The notes under the pieces: model-generated
What the model was told of the DNA's origin: nothing
Databases searched by the model: none
Seen by the model: only the letters and a program-made list of their open reading frames with translations
DNA from: an uncultured bacterium
Lineage (GTDB): Bacteria; Bacillota; Clostridia; Lachnospirales; Lachnospiraceae
Assembly (NCBI GenBank): GCA_905214675.1
Contig: CAJMMS010000052.1
Span: forward strand, 1 to 12,399
Direction of reading: 5' to 3'
DNA length: 12,399 bases
Program-made: the position numbers and the translations under genes
Shown: positions 7,216 to 12,399 of the stretch, in pieces
How the letters are laid out: every line of letters starts with the position of its first letter
Numbering within the stretch: position 1 is the first letter of the stretch

Positions 7216-8079
7216 TTACTGCTGTTTTTTCTTCATTTCTTCCAGTACATTTCCCCAGCTGAATTTCTCGCTGCACAGAGGCATAAACAGAAGGTTCACA
7301 TCTCCTACCGTAACCATGTCGTAAGCTTCCAGTTTTTCTGGTGTAAGAAGCAGATTGTTATTGTGATATGCAAGGCTGCTGGATTCACCCGGCTGTACCA
7401 GATACATATTTGATTTCGGATCGTATACCACGATTGCATGACGTTCTCTGGAAACGCTCTTGTCATCGGTCAGTGCAATGTCCATCTGCGGGCTTCTGCC
7501 GATGAAGTTTTTGCCGGTTTTCAGGCGGAAATCCGTTCCGATGTGCTCGCCGCCCAGTGCAACCAGCCATCCTACACACGGTGTAGATACTTTGTTGACC
7601 GGCTGTGCCTGCGGTGCTGCGCCGCCAAATGCCGGTGCTCCCGGTTTTGTTACTTCTTTGGCTGCTCCCTGGAATACATCATCGAAAAATCCTACCGTAT
7701 GGTCATCGTCTGATTCTGCTTCCAGTGGTACGGTCGGATCATAGCCGCCATTTACCTGATCGACACCTACGGTAACATCATTTGCAGAAAAGCCCTGTGC
7801 TACTGGCGGTACACCAAATCCTGGTGCCGGCGGCGGTGTCATCTGCGGTGCTGCTGGCTGTGGATTGAAGATCGGCTGTGCCGGCTGCGGATTGAATGCC
7901 GGTGCTACTGGCGGCGGTGTCATCTGGGGTGCAGATGCTCCATTCATTGGTACGGTTACATCCTCGGTAAATGCCTCAGTCAGTTTTTCATCGGATGCTC
8001 CGCCTCCACCACAGTGCGGGCAGGTTGCAAATTTCTCCTTATCGTAAAAATGTCCTCTTTCACATCTGCATAAATTCAT
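7216..8079 (-). CDS. Soluble zinc-ribbon FHA protein with Pro-rich linker (287 aa)
   Basis: The N-terminus 'CRCERGHFYDKEKFATCPHC' gives a probable zinc site (C4 or C6, H10, C20, C23). Residues 45-165 are a low-complexity Pro/Ala/Gln linker. The C-terminal domain (about 168-270) is FHA-like: 'GWLVALGG...GKNFIGRSPQMDIALTDD' (G194-R195-S196) and 'SVSRERHAIVVYD', but the usual NGT..NG loop is replaced by 'SSSLAYHNNNLL'. There is no signal peptide or TM. Four acidic D-x-T-V sites occur before the FHA domain: T42, T103, T116 and T128 (the last in DDDHTVGFFDD). These look like phospho-acceptor sites for the kinase encoded in the same operon; this is inference, modelled on adaptor proteins that are themselves phosphorylated (GarA/OdhI type). 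It is paralogous to the 209-aa protein at 10869-11498. ATG at 8079 has AAAGGAG 6 nt upstream. Confidence 0.9.
   Translation of the reverse strand: MNLCRCERGHFYDKEKFATCPHCGGGGASDEKLTEAFTEDVTVPMNGASAPQMTPPPVAPAFNPQPAQPIFNPQPAAPQMTPPPAPGFGVPPVAQGFSANDVTVGVDQVNGGYDPTVPLEAESDDDHTVGFFDDVFQGAAKEVTKPGAPAFGGAAPQAQPVNKVSTPCVGWLVALGGEHIGTDFRLKTGKNFIGRSPQMDIALTDDKSVSRERHAIVVYDPKSNMYLVQPGESSSLAYHNNNLLLTPEKLEAYDMVTVGDVNLLFMPLCSEKFSWGNVLEEMKKKQQ
7829..7926 (-). repeat. Short direct repeats coding the Pro-rich linker
   Basis: The 17-mer ggcggcggtgtcatctg occurs at 7829-7845 and 7910-7926 on the + strand, flanking two near-copies of 'ctg[t/c]ggattgaa'. They encode two APQMTPPP blocks around two FNPQPA blocks, so the linker arose by internal duplication. 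Confidence 0.75.
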
Positions 8080-8095
8080 GGTGTTCTCCTTTCCT

Positions 8096-8109
8096 GCGCG
8101 TTTTCGCGC
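8096..8109 (-). other. Small GC-rich stem-loop between the PP2C and FHA genes
   Basis: The mRNA reads GCGCG-AAAA-CGCGC, a perfect 5-bp stem with an AAAA loop in the 47-nt gap, just upstream of the RBS of the gene at 8079. No U-run follows, so it is not an intrinsic terminator. It may be an mRNA processing or translation-tuning element, or chance. Confidence 0.45.
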
Positions 8110-8126
8110 CCCTTATGTTTTTATCT

Positions 8127-9020
8127 TTAATAATTATGTTTTTTTATTTCTACCTCTTCGTAATGCACCAGCACTACCGAGGTATTATCCTGTGAATGTG
8201 AATTTGCATGGGTCGCTGCTTCTACCAGCGCTTCTGCTTTCTGTTCCGGTTTTACCGCATCTGCCAGAATGATCTTTTTGATCTGGTTGTCCGGCAGGGT
8301 TTTTGTGATACCATCGCTGCAAAGCATGATCATATCTCCGTACTGGAGGGTAAATGGCTCGGTATTGATATCCATCAGGGATACATTTCCCATGCCAAGA
8401 TAACTGATCAGTGCTTCTTTGTGACGCTGTGCCATGGCTTCTTCCATCGTCATCTCACCTGCTGCCACTTTTTCCTGCAGACGCAGCCAGTAATTGTGGT
8501 CGCGTGTTACCTGTTGCATCTGATGGTCGCGGATGATGTAGATACGGCTGTCTCCTACAGATGCCCAGTACAGTTTGTTGTCCTCTACGATACAGGCTAC
8601 CATAGTCGTTCCTGATCCTCTTCCATTTTCTTTCGGGAAGCTGCTGATCATCTGATCGGTTGCGTAGATTCCCTGCCGGAAAAATGCCGGAATGTTGAGC
8701 TGCGGTTCTTTTTCCACGCTGCGAAATCCCTGTACCATCATCTGGATCGCCGTGCGGCTGGCCTTGCCGCCGTCTGCCATACCGCCCATACCGTCACATA
8801 CCAGCGCAAGCACTCTGGTCTTTTTGTTGGCTGCCAGTCTTTTGCTGTCAGAAACATACAGCGCATCCTGCTGATAGTTCCGGTTGCCGACTGCCGTTCG
8901 CGCCAGTGTGGTAAGCTGCGGCACTTTCCGCACGACCGGCTTTGACTGTGGAATGGCACTTTGCACCGGCTGTGCTGCCGGCATCGGCTGCGGTGCTTTT
9001 TTTCTTCTGATTCCAAACAT
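8127..9020 (-). CDS. PP2C-type Ser/Thr protein phosphatase with N-terminal linker (297 aa)
   Basis: Removes phosphate from pSer/pThr; the metal-dependent PP2C fold is clear from residue 38 on: 'GNRNYQQD' (D52), 'LVCDGMGGMADGG' (D76), 'GSGTTMVACIV' (136-146), 'ASVGDSRIYII' (D157), 'RDHN' (D174-H175), 'MLCSDGITKTL' (D236) and 'SQDNTSVVLVHY' (D278). The set of acidic metal ligands appears intact, so it should be active. The first motif is QD where many family members have ED. Residues 1-37 are basic and Pro/Gln-rich and precede the catalytic domain; the usual family member lacks this. No TM or signal peptide, so it acts in the cytoplasm. It sits 28 nt after the VWA-FHA gene and 47 nt before a zinc-ribbon FHA gene. 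It is a second PP2C with low similarity to the one at 11540-12262, suggesting distinct substrates. Likely counteracts the operon's kinase. Confidence 0.94.
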   Translation of the reverse strand: MFGIRRKKAPQPMPAAQPVQSAIPQSKPVVRKVPQLTTLARTAVGNRNYQQDALYVSDSKRLAANKKTRVLALVCDGMGGMADGGKASRTAIQMMVQGFRSVEKEPQLNIPAFFRQGIYATDQMISSFPKENGRGSGTTMVACIVEDNKLYWASVGDSRIYIIRDHQMQQVTRDHNYWLRLQEKVAAGEMTMEEAMAQRHKEALISYLGMGNVSLMDINTEPFTLQYGDMIMLCSDGITKTLPDNQIKKIILADAVKPEQKAEALVEAATHANSHSQDNTSVVLVHYEEVEIKKHNY

Positions 9021-9048
9021 AGTTGGAGGTCACCTCTCTCTCCTGGGA

Positions 9049-10884
9049 TTATTTCTGATTATCCTGCTCGCTGCTCATTGCTTCGAGCTGCTGTTTCGGG
9101 ATATGAAATACAAATTTTTCTCTTCCGGCTGTGATCACATCGCCATCCAGAAGCATTCTGCGGTTTGTGATCTTCACACCGTTTACGAAAGTTCCGTTTG
9201 TGGACTCCAGATCGACGATGTAACATCCCATCTTGTTGACTTCGATCACAAAGTGCTGTTTGGATAAGCGGTCATCGTCAAAGAAAATATTGCAGATTTC
9301 CGAACGTCCGACAAATAAGCTTCCTTCTACGTTCCATTCGATATCTTTGATCGTTCCGGCGCGGTCTGTGATCGTTAATCGGATCATCTTGCTGTCTGCT
9401 TTTTCCAGTTCATCCGGATCGACTCCGATCACTTCAGTTTTCTTTTTGCGGATCACGATGATAATGATTGTTCCAATAATGATCACCAGCACGATCAGTC
9501 CGATCCACCAGTAGGATTTAATTGCCTGCTGGATGGCTACGGTTTTGGCATCTCTTGCATTTTTGATGGTAAATTCCAGACTGGCATCCATTTCGTTCTG
9601 ATCCTGGGATTTGTCACGGATATTGGTCAGATGCAGCGTGTAATCTCCATTATAAAATTCTTCGTTTGTTGTTAAAGTTACGGTAATCTGATTTCCGGTT
9701 GCGGCGGTGTTGATGGATTCGACTGTCCATACTTTCGCATCTTTTGATGCCTCCTGACCTGCTTCCTGGATCATATAATTGGAAGCTTCGTTTGCATCCA
9801 TGTTGTTGACGCCGTTTTTATCTGAGATCGTAAACTGAATAGAATTGCTGCTGACTTCTTCAATCTCGCCTGCGAATGTCGGTGCTTCTTTGTCCTCTTC
9901 ATATGCGGAATAATCCACATAAATTTTGCCAACAGCGGAGTTATCCACCGTCAGTGCCAGTTTTGCACGGCCTGCAGTCTGGTTTGTCGGTGCTTTCAGA
10001 TTTACGACATAGGTTTCTTTCTGCCACAGGGTACGGATTGCATCAAACGCTTTGACTACACTGTCTGCGGTCGCATCTACACTACAGTCGTAATAATAGC
10101 CACGGCAGTTTTTCTCTGCCAGGATTTTATTTCTGGTATAAGAAATCTTTTCATCTGCTTCGGTATTTCCGGCTTTCGGTGTTTTTCGGTTCAGCATGAT
10201 GCCGTATACCGGAACGGAAGCATCTTTTACAGTTTCTGCGGTGGAAACGTTGTCAATATCTTTTCCCTGGGAATCATCCTCACCGTCTGTGATCAGCAGT
10301 ACAACTGTTCTCTTGACCGGTGCGCTCTGTTCTTTGAGTACCTGGTTGATGGAACGGTAAAGAACCGTCTTGCTGTCTGCTGTTTTCATATAAGGAATGT
10401 TTGCGATCTGCTCGCAGTCGCTTGCCAGATCCTTTGCTTCTTTTGATTTGCCTTTGATCTTTCTGGAAAAGACCTGTGTCTTTTCGCCGCCTGCATTGTC
10501 TGTTCCCACGGTATAAAGTGTCATCTCATCGCCTTTTTTCAGGGATTTTCGAAGCTCTGCAAGCTGTGTTTTTACTTCTGCGAACTGTTCTTCGTTTACG
10601 GAGCCGGAGTTGTCCATCAGAATGATGTAATTCATATTTTCTCCGCTCTTTTTGAAGCTGGTGATATCGCCGTCCTGCGTAAGTTCGATATTTTCGATCT
10701 TTCCGCTTACAGTGGAACTGTCTTTGATTTTCGATCCGGTAATGTAGGCTTTGACTTCCGGTGCTTTACCGATCGCCTGTTCTGCCACATACGGTGTTTC
10801 CATGACGGCTGCCTGTGCAATGCTGCTTCCTGCCAGCACTGCCAGTACGCAGGCTGCCAGGATTCCTGTTATTTTTCTTCCCAT
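9049..10884 (-). CDS. Secreted VWA domain - Ig-like - TM - cytoplasmic FHA protein (611 aa)
   Basis: A signal peptide (1-25, ending AQA) is followed by a von Willebrand factor A domain (about 84-285) with a full MIDAS metal site: D91-x-S93-x-S95, T173 in 'KTVLYRSIN', D200 in 'LLITDGEDD'. Residues 330-440 look like an SbsA/Big-type Ig-like domain ('SNYMIQEAG', 'YTLHLTNIRDKSQ'). One TM helix (459-478) with a basic cytoplasmic edge (IRKKK) leads to a canonical FHA domain (about 520-595): 'LFVGRSEICNIFF', 'LSKQHFVIEV' and 'STNGTFVNG'. VWA domains bind protein or surface ligands through a divalent metal; here binding outside is physically linked to a pThr reader inside. The start ATG lies within the preceding gene (16 bp overlap), with GGGGGAAG upstream, implying translational coupling. 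Ligand unknown; kinase ectodomain, sibling secreted proteins and host surface are possibilities. Domain calls are strong. Confidence 0.94.
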   Translation of the reverse strand: MGRKITGILAACVLAVLAGSSIAQAAVMETPYVAEQAIGKAPEVKAYITGSKIKDSSTVSGKIENIELTQDGDITSFKKSGENMNYIILMDNSGSVNEEQFAEVKTQLAELRKSLKKGDEMTLYTVGTDNAGGEKTQVFSRKIKGKSKEAKDLASDCEQIANIPYMKTADSKTVLYRSINQVLKEQSAPVKRTVVLLITDGEDDSQGKDIDNVSTAETVKDASVPVYGIMLNRKTPKAGNTEADEKISYTRNKILAEKNCRGYYYDCSVDATADSVVKAFDAIRTLWQKETYVVNLKAPTNQTAGRAKLALTVDNSAVGKIYVDYSAYEEDKEAPTFAGEIEEVSSNSIQFTISDKNGVNNMDANEASNYMIQEAGQEASKDAKVWTVESINTAATGNQITVTLTTNEEFYNGDYTLHLTNIRDKSQDQNEMDASLEFTIKNARDAKTVAIQQAIKSYWWIGLIVLVIIIGTIIIIVIRKKKTEVIGVDPDELEKADSKMIRLTITDRAGTIKDIEWNVEGSLFVGRSEICNIFFDDDRLSKQHFVIEVNKMGCYIVDLESTNGTFVNGVKITNRRMLLDGDVITAGREKFVFHIPKQQLEAMSSEQDNQK

Positions 10885-11498
10885 TTTCTCTTCCCCCTGC
10901 TGAATGGTATAAATATGAAACTGGTATCTCCGATCGTAATCTTATCGTCCTGCTCCAGTTCTGCAGTTGCTTCCAGAAGCTCATCATTTAAATAAACCAG
11001 ATTTCCGGATTCTGCTGCCACATAGAACGCATCGCTTTTCGGATCGTAGATTACTGAACAGTGTTTTTCTCTTGATATTTTCTTATCATCGACCATCGCC
11101 ACATCCATCGCCGGGCTTCTGCCGACAAAATTTTTGCCTGCATGCAGACGGTAGTCTTTTCCTCGCTCTGTTCCGGTCATGCAGACCAGCCAGCCTGTTA
11201 CCGGCGGCTGTGCGCTGTTTCCGAAAAATCCAAACGAGATGGTTTTGTCGTCGTCCTCTCCGGATGCGCTGCTTCCCGGTATCACCGCTCCGGTGATCGG
11301 ATTGCCGATGCTATTTCCTATGATTGCACCAAGTTCATCTCCCAGAGAGAGGTTTGCTTCCGCGATGGATATCGTATGGTCATCCTCCTCAACATCATTT
11401 AAGCGGATTCCCAGCTTTTCGCTCTCCAGTTTGCAGTGTGGGCACACCTTATTTACGCTCGTATCGTACCAGTGTCCCTTGTTACATCGTTTGATCAT
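10869..11498 (-). CDS. Soluble zinc-ribbon FHA protein (209 aa)
   Basis: The N-terminal 'CNKGHWYDTSVNKVCPHC' gives a likely zinc site (C5, H9, C19, C22). A disordered acidic stretch contains two near-identical sites, 'EEDDHTISI' (T42) and 'EDDDKTISF' (T86), matching those in the paralog at 7216-8079. The FHA-like domain (about 101-197) shows 'GWLVCMTG', 'GKNFVGRSPAMDVAMVDD' (G126-R127-S128) and 'KISREKHCSVIYD'. The NGT..NG loop is replaced by 'SGNLVYLNDELL', so phosphopeptide recognition may differ. There is no membrane segment. The C-terminus is basic (RGKRKWEEK). It is cytoplasmic, second in the operon, 41 nt after a PP2C gene and overlapping the VWA-FHA gene by 16 bp. Good RBS (AAGGA, 7 nt before the ATG at 11498). 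Probably an adaptor both phosphorylated by and binding within the circuit; this role is inferred. Confidence 0.9.
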   Translation of the reverse strand: MIKRCNKGHWYDTSVNKVCPHCKLESEKLGIRLNDVEEDDHTISIAEANLSLGDELGAIIGNSIGNPITGAVIPGSSASGEDDDKTISFGFFGNSAQPPVTGWLVCMTGTERGKDYRLHAGKNFVGRSPAMDVAMVDDKKISREKHCSVIYDPKSDAFYVAAESGNLVYLNDELLEATAELEQDDKITIGDTSFIFIPFSRGKRKWEEK

Positions 11499-11539
11499 TT
11501 TTCCATCCTTCTCTTTCCGGCGGCCTTCTCTGCAAGGTG

Positions 11540-12262
11540 TTATTTATCTCTTACAAATACTGCGATCGCCGAGTAATTGTCCATATTGGTTCCTTTTCCG
11601 TTTGCCAGTATGATCTCTTCCATGGCTGCCAGCCACTGCTGCGGACTGTCTGCCTTTTTCAGGGTTTTGCTCATCTGTTTTTCATCGATCAGCTCCCAGA
11701 AACCATCACTGCATAATAAAAAACTGCTGCGTTTGGTCAGTTTGATTCCTTCCACGACCTGATATTTCGGTCGGTCCCATTCTGTTCCCATGACACGCAG
11801 CAGACGACTGCGATCTTCATGATGCCGGATATCTTTCTCTTTGATATCTCCACGGTTCACAAGCATCTGTGGCACACTGTGATCCTGACTTCGCAGCATA
11901 TATTTTGTTTTTTCAAAGTAATATACCCTGGAGTCTCCTACATGCGCAAATCTTGCCTGATCCCCAGCCAACGCCAGACAGGTTACGGTCGTTTTCATGG
12001 AATTTCCTGCATGTTCTGCAATCTGTTTTTCCAGCAGCGCATCCTGTGCATGCTGAATACTTTCCTCGACCGTCTTATTCTGCTCCAGTGCCGCTTTTAC
12101 CTGCTCTGTTACAAAACGGGAAGCAATATCACCATTTCCATGTCCGCCCAGACCGTCACACAAAATAAACGCCAGTCTTTCCGGTGTGATCGAAACATCC
12201 AGAAAATCTTCATTCACCGCCCGTTCGCCTTTGTTTGTCAGCATACCATACGTAATATTCAA
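11540..12262 (-). CDS. PP2C-type Ser/Thr protein phosphatase (240 aa), first gene of the operon
   Basis: Compact PP2C of ordinary length for the stand-alone bacterial family (PrpC/Stp-like). Motifs in order: 'NKGERAVNEDF' (R14, E18-D19), 'FILCDGLGGHGNG' (D36), 'MKTTVTCLAL', 'AHVGDSRVYYF' (D110), 'SQDHSV' (D127-H128), 'FLLCSDGFWELI' (D186) and 'NMDNYSAIAVFV' (D228). Metal ligands are intact. It has no signal peptide or TM, so it is a cytoplasmic eraser of pThr/pSer marks, probably those made by the transmembrane kinase. The start is TTG at 12262: no ATG or GTG lies upstream in frame, the next ATG (12244) would cut into the first strand, and the strong GGGGAGGG at 12279-12286 is an unusually long 16 nt away, so the exact start is uncertain and translation may be kept low. 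It lies 41 nt upstream of the FHA gene. Confidence 0.92.
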   Translation of the reverse strand: MNITYGMLTNKGERAVNEDFLDVSITPERLAFILCDGLGGHGNGDIASRFVTEQVKAALEQNKTVEESIQHAQDALLEKQIAEHAGNSMKTTVTCLALAGDQARFAHVGDSRVYYFEKTKYMLRSQDHSVPQMLVNRGDIKEKDIRHHEDRSRLLRVMGTEWDRPKYQVVEGIKLTKRSSFLLCSDGFWELIDEKQMSKTLKKADSPQQWLAAMEEIILANGKGTNMDNYSAIAVFVRDK

Positions 12263-12301
12263 AGTTGCCGTCTTACATCCCTCCCCGGTTTTATATTTTT
12301 T

Positions 12302-12329
12302 AAAATTTTCTGATAATTTGCAAAATTTT
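12302..12329. repeat. Two AAAATTTT palindromes 20 bp apart upstream of the operon
   Basis: AAAATTTT occurs at 12302-12309 and 12322-12329, a 20-bp period or about two helical turns. It lies between the candidate promoter and the first gene. It could be an operator or merely AT-rich leader DNA. Confidence 0.35.
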
Positions 12330-12333
12330 TCTA

Positions 12334-12362
12334 TATTGTTTATATTTTGATGCCAGGGTCAA
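12334..12362 (-). promoter_or_regulatory. Candidate promoter for the operon
   Basis: On the minus strand TTGACC (12362-12357; 5 of 6 consensus) is followed after 16-17 nt by AACAAT/ACAATA, a weak -10. An AT-rich tract lies around it. It is the best sigma-A-like match in the 137 bases upstream of the first gene, but a real promoter could lie beyond the window. Confidence 0.35.
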
Positions 12363-12371
12363 AAGGTCTAA

Positions 12372-12399
12372 ATCCACATGAGCTTGCTCATAGGTGGAT
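12372..12399. repeat. Inverted repeat cut by the window edge
   Basis: ATCCAC-ATGAGC pairs with GCTCAT-(AG)-GTGGAT: two 6-bp blocks on each side, with a 2-base bulge and a short centre (ttgc/gcaa region). It ends exactly at the window edge and may be longer. No clear T-run follows on the minus strand. It could be the terminator of a neighbouring gene, an operator, or a dispersed repeat. Confidence 0.55.

Noticed and set aside
1..12399. Type VI or type VII (ESX/EssC) secretion locus, suggested by kinase + PP2C + FHA genes
   Set aside because: No WXG100, EssC/FtsK-like ATPase, ubiquitin-like YukD, Tss or sheath gene is present in the window; it could only be adjacent.

Overview
The window looks like a chromosomal segment of a Bacillota (Firmicutes) bacterium, most likely a gut Clostridia/Lachnospiraceae-type organism. 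This rests on moderately AT-rich DNA, strong GGAGG-type ribosome binding sites, MKK-type signal peptides, Cys-rich surface-protein modules of the 'TCTxxG...CxxCG...GH' kind, and a kinase of the 'HRDISPDN / GYSPLEQY' style that I associate with that group. The taxonomic call is inference; no rRNA or other marker gene is present.

All eleven genes lie on the minus strand. Gaps are 11-47 nt and one pair overlaps, so they read as a single operon running from about 12262 down past position 1. In transcription order: PP2C phosphatase (12262-11540), zinc-ribbon FHA protein (11498-10869), secreted/membrane VWA-Ig-TM-FHA protein (10884-9049), second PP2C phosphatase (9020-8127), second zinc-ribbon FHA protein with Pro-rich linker (8079-7216), four-helix membrane FHA protein (7190-6249), transmembrane Ser/Thr kinase with a large solute-binding-protein-like ectodomain (6233-3846), two further membrane FHA paralogs (3825-2677 and 2659-1622), a secreted Cys-rich repeat protein (1604-501), and the N-terminus of a secreted discoidin/CBM32-like protein (487 to the window edge). 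The 137 bases upstream of the first gene hold a candidate promoter, a pair of AAAATTTT palindromes 20 bp apart, and an inverted repeat cut by the window edge.

Together the genes form a self-contained phosphothreonine circuit: one writer (kinase), two erasers (PP2C) and six readers (FHA domains in six proteins). Five of the eleven products are membrane proteins whose FHA or kinase domain is predicted to be cytoplasmic. Two of them carry large extracellular sensory or adhesive parts (SBP-like, VWA). The two soluble zinc-ribbon FHA proteins carry repeated acidic D-x-T-[V/I] motifs that are good candidate phosphosites, so they may be both substrates and readers. The last two genes encode secreted surface proteins, which may be ligands, partners or outputs.

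No type VI or type VII secretion structural gene, no PASTA kinase and no cell-division gene is visible, so this is not simply a piece of a known FHA/kinase locus of those kinds as far as the window shows. The most interesting element is the receptor kinase with a solute-binding-protein fold candidate outside the cell, combined with a VWA-FHA transmembrane partner and multiplied FHA readers.
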